In this document: in pieces, positions 8,422 through 16,114 of the stretch
How positions within the stretch are numbered: position 1 is the stretch's first letter
Layout of the letters: each line of letters begins with the position of its first letter
Assembly: GCF_937468385.1 (NCBI RefSeq)
Contig: NZ_CALBWS010000024.1
Coordinates: 1 to 64,000, forward strand
From: Neobacillus rhizosphaerae
GTDB taxonomy: Bacteria > Bacillota > Bacilli > Bacillales > Cytobacillaceae
Direction of reading: 5' to 3'
Length of the DNA stretch: 64,000 nt
Translations under genes and position numbers: made by a program
Notes under the pieces: generated by a model
Told to the model about the DNA's origin: nothing
The model's database searches: none
What the model saw: only the letters and a program-made list of their open reading frames with translations

Positions 8422-8725
8422 AGCTATTGCATCCCTTCACGACAGGATAGATGAACATCTTGTAGCCCTGCAAATACTCCCAAAACTTCTCTCCTGCATG
8501 CTCTTCGATGTATTGTATGGTCTCTTCCTCAGAAAACCAATCGCTCATTCCTTTAATTTCTGCAACAACCATCTCGGCACCTTCGATTGCTTTTTCTTCT
8601 AAAAACCAATTTAACCGTTTCTTCGCAAAGGTGTTCTTCAATAACTCGTCAATTTCAGCTGCAAATCCCCCTGATTCTGGCCGTACGAAACAAAAATCAA
8701 TATAGGTTTCACTAGTCATTGACAT
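8408..8725 (-). CDS. Small acidic protein, function unknown
   Basis: 105 residues, not recognised. It is mainly helical and acidic (EETIQYIEEHAGEKFWEYLQ) and ends in CNSCGTH, a CxxC pair that could hold a metal or iron-sulfur intermediate. Molybdoenzyme operons usually carry an assembly chaperone of the NarJ/TorD class and none is recognisable here, so this gene is one candidate for that job. It overlaps both neighbours (14 bp on each side), which implies translational coupling. Confidence 0.7.
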   Translation of the reverse strand: MSMTSETYIDFCFVRPESGGFAAEIDELLKNTFAKKRLNWFLEEKAIEGAEMVVAEIKGMSDWFSEEETIQYIEEHAGEKFWEYLQGYKMFIYPVVKGCNSCGTH

Positions 8726-8903
8726 TCACACCTTTTTTGTAAATAACGAATGCTACCGGAAATAAAATAACGTTGATGACAGCTGCAATAATAGTATTTG
8801 TGTAATTCTCATAAAAATATTGATGGACCATATACTGCGTACAAATAATGTTTAGCATCAAAACGACAAGTAGGAGAGCTACAGGTACGTAACTACGCTT
8901 CAT
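8712..8903 (-). CDS. Small two-helix membrane protein, function unknown
   Basis: 63 residues with two hydrophobic helices (about 6-28 and 38-56) joined by a short polar loop and ending in a basic and acidic tail, KKGVNVND. It overlaps the Rieske gene by 11 bp and the next gene by 14 bp. It may be an anchor or small accessory subunit of the membrane-bound reductase. I do not recognise the family. Confidence 0.7.
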   Translation of the reverse strand: MKRSYVPVALLLVVLMLNIICTQYMVHQYFYENYTNTIIAAVINVILFPVAFVIYKKGVNVND

Positions 8904-9417
8904 AACGTTTCACCCCCACAGCATAAACCGCACCATTTTCTACTTTAACATAAATTTCCGGAAGTGGACGTCTTGGCGGACCGGCAATGGGTTCACCCGT
9001 ATTTACATCAAATTTCCCATGATGACAAGGGCAAAGCATTTCACCTTCATCCTTTTTCCAGAAAACAGGGCAGCGAAGATGGGTACAAGCATTTTGGTAG
9101 GCAACGTATTTTTTCTCTGAGAGGCGGATTAAGATCGCACTATCATGTTCTCCTGGAAAAGCAAAATCTACGGCATCTCCAATTGCTAGGGACTTTTCTT
9201 CGGTGATTTTTTGCTTTGGATATTTTTTGTCACCGAGACCTGTAAGTTCTTTTGCTGCTAATGCCCCCCATGGCAATGAAGAAATAGCAAATACTCCGGC
9301 TGCACCAACTAGTGTTTTCATGAAACCTCGGCGGTCAAGCTTTCTTTCATTGTTGCGATTTATATTATGTGTATAGTTATCTTCATTGAACGGGATTTTA
9401 TTATTTTTATCTGTCAT
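8893..9417 (-). CDS. Exported Rieske [2Fe-2S] protein
   Basis: 174 residues. A twin-arginine motif (RRGFMK, about residues 29-34) precedes a hydrophobic stretch (TLVGAAGVFAISSLPWGALA), so the folded protein should be exported by Tat and stay anchored. The Rieske boxes are CTHLRCPV and CPCHHGKFD, with Cys and His ligands intact, followed by GEPIAGPPRRPLP. It should carry electrons between quinol/cytochrome b and a partner outside the membrane. A Rieske subunit next to a NasC-like catalytic subunit is unusual in bacteria, although haloarchaeal nitrate reductase operons also contain one. The start is supported by GGAGGG before the ATG. Confidence 0.9.
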   Translation of the reverse strand: MTDKNNKIPFNEDNYTHNINRNNERKLDRRGFMKTLVGAAGVFAISSLPWGALAAKELTGLGDKKYPKQKITEEKSLAIGDAVDFAFPGEHDSAILIRLSEKKYVAYQNACTHLRCPVFWKKDEGEMLCPCHHGKFDVNTGEPIAGPPRRPLPEIYVKVENGAVYAVGVKRYEA

Positions 9418-9429
9418 CTTTAATCCCTC

Positions 9430-9990
9430 CTAAAACAATTTAGTGACGCCCTGTAGGATACCAGGGAGATTCACTTTTACATTTGTTTCGCCTTCTAAAT
9501 AAGGCAGGCTTGTTACCCATTTGCCATTATCAAGATTGAATTGCTTTTGTTTTGCTTCAATTTCGTCATCTGTCAACCATTGCAACGTGTTTGTTGGGCA
9601 AACACTCGCACACATTGGTGGAATACCGTCTTTCGAGCGATCGATACAAAGATCACATTTATACATTAAATTTTGTTCCGTATCAAACTTCGGAATCCCA
9701 TATGGGCAAGCAATCGTACAGTTTTGACAGCCAATACACTTTTCCACAAGCGCCGAAAGTACAGCTCCTGTTTCGTGAATTTGGATGGCCTGAGCGGGGC
9801 AGCTTCTCGCACACGCTGGATTCACACAGTGAAGGCACATTAGTGGCATCGTTTGACGGTTCAAAAGTGGGTTCACATCGTACACATAGTTACGGTTACG
9901 TTCCTCATGCCCACCGCACTGTGTACAAGCAGCCAAACAGGAACGGCACCCTATACAGTTTTCAAGTTCTAAATATAGCCTCTTCTTCAT
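9430..9990 (-). CDS. Four-cluster 4Fe-4S ferredoxin subunit (NarH/DmsB-like)
   Basis: 186 residues with four cysteine groups: CIGCRSCLAACTQCGG, CLHCVNPACARSCP, CIGCQNCTIACP, and CDLCIDRSKDG followed by MCASVCP. That is the layout of electron-transfer subunits that wire a molybdopterin enzyme to its membrane partner. There is no signal peptide, so it should sit in the cytoplasm with the catalytic subunit. It begins one base after the end of that subunit's gene, which suggests stoichiometric coupled synthesis. Confidence 0.9.
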   Translation of the reverse strand: MKKRLYLELENCIGCRSCLAACTQCGGHEERNRNYVYDVNPLLNRQTMPLMCLHCVNPACARSCPAQAIQIHETGAVLSALVEKCIGCQNCTIACPYGIPKFDTEQNLMYKCDLCIDRSKDGIPPMCASVCPTNTLQWLTDDEIEAKQKQFNLDNGKWVTSLPYLEGETNVKVNLPGILQGVTKLF

Positions 9991-12180
9991 TTACTGCACC
10001 GCCCTGGTTTTCATTTTTTCAATCTGCGCTGCACAAGTTTTAAATTCTGGCATCCTTGAATAGGGATCAAGTGCACCGATTGTCAATAGATTAATAGATT
10101 TTTCATGACCCCAGTGGTATGGAACAAATACGGTATCCTTCCGAATGGCCTCTGTAATTTTCACTTTATATGTTGCTTCCCCTCTACGAGTATAGAGACG
10201 AACGTATTCTTCATGTTCAATGCTGTATTTTTCTGCTGTTTCCGGATGAACTTCTACAAATGGTTCCGGGCACATATCACGAAGGAATTGAATTCTTCTC
10301 GTTTGATTCCCTGATAAATAATGATAGACGACCCGCCCAGTTGTTAAGTGCAATGGGTATTTTTCATCCGGTACTTCTGCTGACGGTCTGTCTGGCAATG
10401 CGAGAATCTTTGCTTTTCCATCTGGATGATTGAATTTTTTATCTAAGAACAAATGCGGTGTTCCGGGATCAGATTCATCTTTACAAGGCCAGAACACGCC
10501 GTCTTGCTTGTCAATCTTTTCCCAAGTTACGCCGTAATAATCAGCCGTTCCACCTTTTGAAGCGACACGAAGCTCATTAAATACGTCTTTGGACGTTTTT
10601 AAATGGGAAAAATATTTCCCTCGGCCGAGACGCTCTGCAATTTCTATTTGAATCTGCCAGTCTGGCTTTGATTCACCAAGCGGCATTTGTGCTCTGTTAA
10701 TCTTGATGATTCTTCCCTCTACATTTGTTGTGGTACCTTCATCTTCCGCCCAAGTGGTTGTAGGGAGCACGACATCTGCAAATTCAGCAGATTCTGAAAG
10801 GAAAAAATCAACGCATACCATGAAGTCTAAGTTTTTCATCTGTTCACGCACATAATTCTGATCAGGTGCAGAAACGGCAGGATTTGAACATAATAGGTAT
10901 AAAGCACGAATGGTCTTTTGCTCCATTAATCCGAACATTTCGAATGCAGACACACCCTCTTTAGGCATTTCTTCCGGTTCAATGCCCCAAACCTTTGAAA
11001 CATATTTTACATGATCAGGATTCGCTATTTTACGGTATCCGGGAAGTGCATCAGCTTTTTGTCCATGCTCGCGTCCCCCTTGACCGTTTCCTTGTCCTGT
11101 AATGGTCGCAACGCCCGATTTAGCACGACCAATTTTCCCAGTAACAAGTGCCATATTGGTATAGGCAGAAACGTTATCTACCCCTTTAATTTGTTGCTCA
11201 ATCCCTCTGGCAAACATAACAATCGCATTCGGTGCTTTTCCGTACAATTCGGCCGCGCGGATAATTTTTTCTGGTGCCACCCCTGTGATCTCACTTGTAT
11301 ATTCTGGCGTGAATTCTTTTACTAGCTCCTTTGTTTCTTCAAAGCCATTTGTGTGATTTTTTACAAATTCTTCATCAGCATAGCCATTTTGGATTAGTAA
11401 ATTTACAATCCCATTGGCAAGTGCAAGGTCAGTACCAGGCTTTAAATCAAGATGGAGATCAGCTCTTCTGGCGACTGGCGTTTCCCTTGGGTCAGCAACA
11501 ATCACATAGCCGCCCCGTTCTTGAATTCCCCAAACCCGGAACATCATCGTCGGATGGCAATCCGCGGTATTACTTCCTGCAAGAAAAATACAATCGGTTT
11601 CATGTACATCCGTCCATGGAATTGTTGAACCTCTATCTATACCTAATGAGCGATTTAAACCACCTGCTGCACTAGCCATACAGAATCGGCCATTATAATC
11701 AATGTAGCGTGTTTGGAGTGCAACACGAGCAAATTTCCCCGTTAAGTAACACTTTTCATTTGTCATTGAAACACCGCTATATACTGATACTGAATCTTTC
11801 CCATAATTCTTTTGAAGATCGGTGAATCTTTTTACGATAAGCTCGTATGCCTCATCCCAGCTTGCTTCACGGAAGCCATTTTTCGTACCTTTTAATGATT
11901 GATCATCACGAATTAACGGTTTTAATAACCGATCTTTATGATTTACCTGTTGGTAAGCAGTAACTCCTTTTGGACACATCTTTCCTAATGTGACTGGCCA
12001 ATCATATCGAGGCTCAACCCCAATGATCTTGTTTGTCTTTGTATTTACCCTTAGGTTCATCCCACATTGCATGGCACAATAACTACAGTGTGTCTTGACC
12101 AATGTTTCATTGGGATGGTTTAAGTTTTCGATTTCTTTAAAATATTTATCTCTTTCGTTCTTATAATTATCCCTTTGCAT
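9991..12180 (-). CDS. Molybdopterin oxidoreductase, NasC-like nitrate reductase catalytic subunit
   Basis: 729 residues. The N-terminus binds one [4Fe-4S] cluster (HCSYCAMQCGMNL, then LGKMCPKG). It continues through the molybdopterin core (YIDYNGRFCMASAAGG, ITGQGNGQGGREHGQKADALPGYR, SNPAVSAPD, TNVEGR) to the dinucleotide-binding domain (LHLTTGRVVYHYLSGNQTRR). These blocks match the assimilatory nitrate reductase NasC of B. subtilis closely. There is no Tat signal, so it works in the cytoplasm. Unlike nasC it sits in an operon with cytochrome-b-like, ferredoxin and Rieske subunits, pointing to respiratory use. Nitrate is the likely substrate; a formate or other oxoanion substrate cannot be excluded. 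Confidence 0.85.
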   Translation of the reverse strand: MQRDNYKNERDKYFKEIENLNHPNETLVKTHCSYCAMQCGMNLRVNTKTNKIIGVEPRYDWPVTLGKMCPKGVTAYQQVNHKDRLLKPLIRDDQSLKGTKNGFREASWDEAYELIVKRFTDLQKNYGKDSVSVYSGVSMTNEKCYLTGKFARVALQTRYIDYNGRFCMASAAGGLNRSLGIDRGSTIPWTDVHETDCIFLAGSNTADCHPTMMFRVWGIQERGGYVIVADPRETPVARRADLHLDLKPGTDLALANGIVNLLIQNGYADEEFVKNHTNGFEETKELVKEFTPEYTSEITGVAPEKIIRAAELYGKAPNAIVMFARGIEQQIKGVDNVSAYTNMALVTGKIGRAKSGVATITGQGNGQGGREHGQKADALPGYRKIANPDHVKYVSKVWGIEPEEMPKEGVSAFEMFGLMEQKTIRALYLLCSNPAVSAPDQNYVREQMKNLDFMVCVDFFLSESAEFADVVLPTTTWAEDEGTTTNVEGRIIKINRAQMPLGESKPDWQIQIEIAERLGRGKYFSHLKTSKDVFNELRVASKGGTADYYGVTWEKIDKQDGVFWPCKDESDPGTPHLFLDKKFNHPDGKAKILALPDRPSAEVPDEKYPLHLTTGRVVYHYLSGNQTRRIQFLRDMCPEPFVEVHPETAEKYSIEHEEYVRLYTRRGEATYKVKITEAIRKDTVFVPYHWGHEKSINLLTIGALDPYSRMPEFKTCAAQIEKMKTRAVQ

Positions 12181-13249
12181 TCTGGTTTGCCTCCTTAACC
12201 TTCACTTGATGGGTTGCGAATCCTGAGAATCTAGCAATTCGATATTTTCTGCGGCATGGCAGGCACAATTCAGCAAGATTAAAGCCATCATTCATATTAA
12301 ATTCGATCTCGTTGACACCCAATACTTGAATGACATCGTTTGATTGTTCCAATGATACAAAGGGTTCACCGCACACCTTACATTCCTTCATATGCTGTTC
12401 ACCATAATGCTCGCGGTAATTTCTGGCAAGTACGCTCATTGGGCGGAAAGGAATGTGAGCAAGCTTTCCGAATGGTAAGTAGATTAACGTTACAATTACT
12501 GAAAATTGGTGAATTAACGACATTTGCGGCTGCATCCAACCATGTAGCACGATGTTCTGGAAGGTAAGTAAAAGTCCAGTAATCGAAATGAATAATAGGA
12601 GGTAAAGCGGAAGAAAATCGTACATAAATTTTTGCTCCGCTCTTGCCTGCATGTTTTTCAAGCGGCGATATAGTGCCATACAAACACCCGCCGTAACCAT
12701 GATTGCTGCAATATTTAAGGCATTATAGGATAGCCAGGCGATTATTCCCTCTGCTTTTACGTGCATGACGTTCATTCCAAATAACACAATTGTATAGTAG
12801 CCATTGTCTTCCATTGTAAAGTACATCCAGCTAAACACTAATGGGAACGTTACTAAACAAGCAAGGACGCAGCCCCAGCCGATTAAGATATGCTGAACCC
12901 AGCGGTAAACTCCGCGATTGCGGATGAAATCGTAAATTGCTAAATGATTGACTGCTGTTTTTGGCGTGCTTTTTTTAAACAGCAGTTTTAAGCCCTTTTT
13001 GATAAAAACTTTGGTTGGCGGTCTTTCGCCCCATGCGATAAACCTGTAGAAAAATCCACCGATAAAAACGATTGTTCCGATCATATATCCGTACAAATTT
13101 AAGTCGACGTGGGTGAACATTCTTGTACCGATAAAAGTTAGAATCACTAGTCCGGCAACCGTTAGAAACATTGATTTGGCAAAATGTGAAGCAAAGGCAT
13201 CATTGACTGAGTTTCCAGTTTTTTTAGTTGTTGAATTAATAGCCTGCAT
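12167..13249 (-). CDS. Cytochrome b-like membrane subunit (NarI/DsrM-type) with a Cys-rich tail
   Basis: About 360 residues with roughly six transmembrane helices. Candidate haem-ligand histidines lie in helices around RWVQHILIG, MNVMHVKAEG and LIHQFSVIV, and the family turn FGKLAHIPFRP follows the last helix. The C-terminal cytosolic tail has CKVCGEPF and CLPCRRKYR, two CxxC pairs that could bind an iron-sulfur cluster or zinc. It should exchange electrons with the quinone pool for the ferredoxin and molybdopterin subunits. AAGGAGGAG fixes the ATG at 13249, and the longer frame to 13279 is not needed. It overlaps the next gene by 14 bp and is the first gene of the operon. Confidence 0.8.
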   Translation of the reverse strand: MQAINSTTKKTGNSVNDAFASHFAKSMFLTVAGLVILTFIGTRMFTHVDLNLYGYMIGTIVFIGGFFYRFIAWGERPPTKVFIKKGLKLLFKKSTPKTAVNHLAIYDFIRNRGVYRWVQHILIGWGCVLACLVTFPLVFSWMYFTMEDNGYYTIVLFGMNVMHVKAEGIIAWLSYNALNIAAIMVTAGVCMALYRRLKNMQARAEQKFMYDFLPLYLLLFISITGLLLTFQNIVLHGWMQPQMSLIHQFSVIVTLIYLPFGKLAHIPFRPMSVLARNYREHYGEQHMKECKVCGEPFVSLEQSNDVIQVLGVNEIEFNMNDGFNLAELCLPCRRKYRIARFSGFATHQVKVKEANQNAKG

Positions 13250-13321
13250 TTCCTGCTCCTCCTTAAAAAAAAATAACACTTCCGTTTTCTTATCTTCATT
13301 GTAAGAAAAACAGTAGTGTTA

Positions 13322-13366
13322 TCTATATCGGGGAACTCCCCTATCATAGGGGGAAAAAACCCTTAG
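13322..13366 (-). promoter_or_regulatory. Promoter and regulator box of the nitrate-reductase-like operon
   Basis: Read on the minus strand: CTAAGGG (13366-13360), then CCCCTA-TGA-TAGGGG (a perfect inverted repeat), then AGTTCCCC completing a second GGGG-N4-CCCC palindrome, then a -10 TATAGA at 13327-13322. TGATAG and the -10 are 13 bp apart. The same layout precedes the FNT gene at 27.05 kb. GC-rich palindromes of this kind are reported for staphylococcal NreC. I infer binding by the operon's own response regulator. Confidence 0.55.
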
Positions 13367-13399
13367 AAATTCATATTTAGACAAAGTTCCGTCACAAAG

Positions 13400-14581
13400 C
13401 TAACCACGGATATATTTTTTCCGCCAAGAGTAGAGTAAAAGCAGCAATCCAATTAGGATTTGCATGGAGAAAAGCAGAGCATCCCAAAAAAGAATAGATG
13501 TCGGTCCTTCTGAAAAACCTGGTAGAACCATTTTCCAAGCAAACAATACTTGCGGGATATAATATATTACAAATAGTCCCATGGTCAAAAATACACCAAC
13601 AAAATAGAAAATAGAATAGAGGAAAACTGTCTTTCTTTCTTCAGCGAAAACAACCTCGCTCTTTGAAACCAATGGTCGAAACGGAAGCCACTTTCTAATC
13701 ATTTGCTGGGCATTTTCCATCAAATTATAGCAACCGGATACATTTTCAAACACGTAATAGAAATCTGTTTTCATATAAATACAAAGTTGATAGACTATCC
13801 GAATAAATGTATCTAAGACCACCACACTCAGGATACTTAAGAACACCTCTGATCCATTTGCGAAGATGAGCTGAAAAATCAAAGCTAATGAAAGGATAAG
13901 CGTGTCAAAACAAAGTCCAGCTAAAAATAAAACATTACGATTCTTTGACGGCAGTTTCCACACTGATGACATATCCGTCTCAAGAACAACAAGAAATAAA
14001 CGATGACCAACTTCTATTTTAGTAGGGAGATTTTGCGCCCTCATTGCTAAAATGTGGCCGAATTCATGAAGTAATACAAGAATAAAAGTTAAAAGCATCC
14101 ATGCAGGGATATTTAATACCATTAAGTCAAAAATAAAAAGATCCTTATAATGAGGAAATAAAGATGGAGTAGCAATAAATAGAGATATATTTACAATAAA
14201 TAAGACGAAATAAATAAAGTATCCAGCCTTATTGAAAAAGAATTTCCCCAATTTTGGCGAAACCCATAAAAACCCGAAGTCTTCCTTCGTCTTTTTCTTA
14301 TTTTCTATTTTCACGCCATTTATTTCAGCAATCACCTGAAGCTCAAGTAACTGCCCAGCAAAATCAAGCAGGTCAATATCTTCATTCGGAAATTTTTCTT
14401 TAAGAAGTGATTCGACTTCACCTAAAGTTTTTCCATCGTTTATTAACTGAATGGCATCAATGCAAACTTCCGGCATTTCATAAAACTCACCAGAAACCTG
14501 ATCTTCAATGATGTAATTTTTTTTATCTTCGCGAATCTCAAGGGGAACCAAGATTAGATGTGAATCGAGTGTAAGGCTCAT
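13400..14581 (-). CDS. Membrane metalloprotease with N-terminal PqqD-like domain (M50/site-2-type)
   Basis: 393 residues. Residues 1-90 resemble a PqqD-type peptide-recognition domain (YIIEDQVSGEFYEMPEVCIDAIQLI, LLKEKFPNEDIDLLDF). The rest has about seven or eight membrane helices. The zinc site is LLHEFGHILAMR in a helix, and a conserved-looking aspartate follows in LCFDTLILS, the M50 arrangement. Proteins of this build (compare B. subtilis YydH and SkfC) act on ribosomally made peptides. The gene lies directly downstream of the 21-codon peptide gene, behind a terminator, so its substrate is probably that peptide. AAAGGGTG precedes the ATG by about five bases. No radical-SAM enzyme or dedicated exporter is nearby. 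Confidence 0.8.
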   Translation of the reverse strand: MSLTLDSHLILVPLEIREDKKNYIIEDQVSGEFYEMPEVCIDAIQLINDGKTLGEVESLLKEKFPNEDIDLLDFAGQLLELQVIAEINGVKIENKKKTKEDFGFLWVSPKLGKFFFNKAGYFIYFVLFIVNISLFIATPSLFPHYKDLFIFDLMVLNIPAWMLLTFILVLLHEFGHILAMRAQNLPTKIEVGHRLFLVVLETDMSSVWKLPSKNRNVLFLAGLCFDTLILSLALIFQLIFANGSEVFLSILSVVVLDTFIRIVYQLCIYMKTDFYYVFENVSGCYNLMENAQQMIRKWLPFRPLVSKSEVVFAEERKTVFLYSIFYFVGVFLTMGLFVIYYIPQVLFAWKMVLPGFSEGPTSILFWDALLFSMQILIGLLLLLYSWRKKYIRG

Positions 14582-14610
14582 TTGAACACCCTTTGCAAGT
14601 AATTAATATA

Positions 14611-14650
14611 GTAAAAATAAAAAGGATGCCCAGCTTTCGCTAGCATCCTT
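14611..14650 (-). terminator. Terminator/attenuator between peptide and protease genes
   Basis: Minus strand AAGGATGC pairs with GCATCCTT, extended by TAGC/GCTG around a GAAA loop with one bulged G (14650-14622). It is followed by TTTATTTTTAC (14621-14611). It lies 13 bp after the peptide stop and 30 bp before the protease start. Partial read-through would make the peptide more abundant than the protease. The T-run on the other side makes it potentially bidirectional. Confidence 0.75.
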
Positions 14651-14663
14651 ATTTTTTGTTTTT

Positions 14664-14729
14664 TTATAATCCAAAATATGGACACCACCAACAAGTTGTT
14701 TTTACCTTCTTAAGTTTACGAATTTTCAT
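14664..14729 (-). CDS. 21-residue Cys/Trp-rich peptide precursor (candidate signal or RiPP)
   Basis: A gene too short for ordinary callers. The peptide starts MKIRKLKKVK and ends TTCWWCPYFGL: a strongly basic first half and a C-x-x-C tail containing two adjacent tryptophans, proline and aromatics. AAGGAGGT lies six bases before the ATG, inside the last codons of the HD-GYP gene, and the stop and start overlap as TAATG, so translation is coupled. The next gene encodes a protease with a peptide-recognition domain. A leader-plus-core layout is plausible, with processing before the CWWC core and a possible disulfide or other ring. An alternative is a regulatory leader peptide for the hairpin that follows (two Trp codons before a terminator). 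I do not know a named family. Confidence 0.75.
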   Translation of the reverse strand: MKIRKLKKVKTTCWWCPYFGL

Positions 14730-15892
14730 TATTCCACCTCCTTAGGTAATTCCCACTTTTTAGTCCATGGATATTTTTTATGAAATTTGACCCATGCTGG
14801 AAATACTTTTTTGAATTCTTCCACTAGCATTGGATCAAATTGGGAACCCTTACCTTCAATGATACGTTTATAGGCTTCTTCAACAGACATAGCCTCTCGA
14901 TAGGATCGCGAAGAAGTCATGGCATCAAAAGCATCGGCAACAGAAGTTACTCTAGCTAGTAAAGGAATCTCTTCTCCCTTTAATTGCTCAGGATACCCTT
15001 TCCCATCCCAGCGTTCATGATGAGAACGAATGACACAAATACAATCCTTTATCCCCTCAACATTTTTAACAGCTTCAGCACCGACACTTGGATGAGATTT
15101 AATAATTTCAAATTCTTCTTTTGTGAGTTTCCCCGGTTTCATTAGAATCTGATCTGGAATATGTACCTTTCCTATATCATGTAGTAAGCAGGCATAATAA
15201 AATGATTTTTGTTCCTCATTTGAAAACTTACCAATTTCTTTCGCTAATAACAAAGCATAGCTGGCAACACGTTCACTATGCCCTCTTGTATATTGATCTT
15301 TCAATTCCAGTGTTGCAATAACACCCTTAACAATTCCCTCCAGCTGATTGTCATACACAGTTCGAATAGCTCGAACATAACCTTGGAATCGAACTAATAA
15401 CAAGTAAGAAACACTAGATAGAATGGTTAATAAAAAAATAGGCATAGTTACATATGTAGTATCTAAAATAATACCTGTAAAAACGTAACGAGCTACAACT
15501 CCTAGGGTCACTACCCAAAAAAACCTTGAATTGAGAAAAAGAGGTAACGTTAAAATTAAAAATACTTCTACAACATTACCACTCCTGTAGGTGGTACTTC
15601 GGTCACCATAATAGGTTAAAATATCAACCAAAAATGTTGTAAATAAATAACTGCTGACAAAAACATGTTTAATCCAAAATGGTTTCTTTATTTTATTTAA
15701 ATAGAGGGAAATTGGTATTAATATAATTAAAACTAAATAGGTAAGATACCAAAAATCACTCGGAAAACCACTCTTTTCATGTGAGATATAAGTAGGAACA
15801 ATGTAATAATAAAATACATCATATCCTATCACAATTATATAAGATAATAAAAGGTACCATTTCACAGTACGCTGCTCTTCATGTGGTATCAT
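14729..15892 (-). CDS. Membrane HD-GYP protein (c-di-GMP phosphodiesterase type) with shared sensor domain
   Basis: 387 residues. Residues 1-180 form about six membrane helices with no classical sensor domain. The C-terminal half is a complete HD-GYP domain: HSERVASYALLLA, LLHDIGKVHIPD, KSHPSVGAE, RSHHERWDGKGYPEQLKGEEIP, VADAFDAMTSSRSYR. Intact metal ligands and the GYP loop argue for active c-di-GMP hydrolysis. The membrane domain is clearly homologous to that of the histidine kinase next door (both have a YYG...SGN-V-E element followed by an N-R-FW element). GGAGG five bases before the ATG at 15892 sets the start; the ATG at 15910 has no site. The last codons contain the ribosome-binding site of the peptide gene. 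Confidence 0.9.
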   Translation of the reverse strand: MIPHEEQRTVKWYLLLSYIIVIGYDVFYYYIVPTYISHEKSGFPSDFWYLTYLVLIILIPISLYLNKIKKPFWIKHVFVSSYLFTTFLVDILTYYGDRSTTYRSGNVVEVFLILTLPLFLNSRFFWVVTLGVVARYVFTGIILDTTYVTMPIFLLTILSSVSYLLLVRFQGYVRAIRTVYDNQLEGIVKGVIATLELKDQYTRGHSERVASYALLLAKEIGKFSNEEQKSFYYACLLHDIGKVHIPDQILMKPGKLTKEEFEIIKSHPSVGAEAVKNVEGIKDCICVIRSHHERWDGKGYPEQLKGEEIPLLARVTSVADAFDAMTSSRSYREAMSVEEAYKRIIEGKGSQFDPMLVEEFKKVFPAWVKFHKKYPWTKKWELPKEVE

Positions 15893-15941
15893 ATAATCCT
15901 CCAGGTGCATCTAACAATTTTCTAAACAAAAATCGGTCTTT

Positions 15942-15970
15942 TTTATACAGTATTTCATCATTTTAAACAA
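15942..15970 (-). promoter_or_regulatory. SigA-type promoter of the HD-GYP/peptide genes
   Basis: On the minus strand TTGTTT (15970-15965), a 17-base spacer and TATAAA (15947-15942), giving a short leader before the ATG at 15892. The -35 is poor, as expected for an activated promoter, and sits at the edge of the tandem 40-bp repeats. A second possible -10 (TATAAT, 16045-16040) lies upstream of the repeats. Confidence 0.45.
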
Positions 15971-16040
15971 AATTCTACAAAATTTACTTATTCTTCTACA
16001 TTTTAAACAAAATTCTATAAAATTTCCTTATTCTTCTACA
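15961..16040 (-). repeat. Two tandem 40-bp direct repeats with four TGTAGAA-like boxes
   Basis: 15961-16000 and 16001-16040 agree at 38 of 40 positions. On the minus strand each unit has TGTAGAA at its start and TGTAGAA or TATAGAA 21 bp later. The four boxes at 16040-16034, 16019-16013, 16000-15994 and 15979-15973 are spaced 21, 19 and 21 bp, about two helical turns each. They lie immediately upstream of the inferred -35. TGTAGAA differs by one base from the Spo0A box TGTCGAA. Confidence 0.8.
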
Positions 16041-16114
16041 TTATATATCATCTAGAATGCCCATGAAACCCTTTATTTTGATGAATTTTGTATATTTGTA
16101 GATTTAATTATTGC

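Noticed and set aside
15911..15961. Second possible tiny peptide (16 residues, three Cys) upstream of the HD-GYP gene
   Set aside because: No Shine-Dalgarno sequence before its tandem ATG codons, and it overlaps the inferred promoter of the HD-GYP gene.
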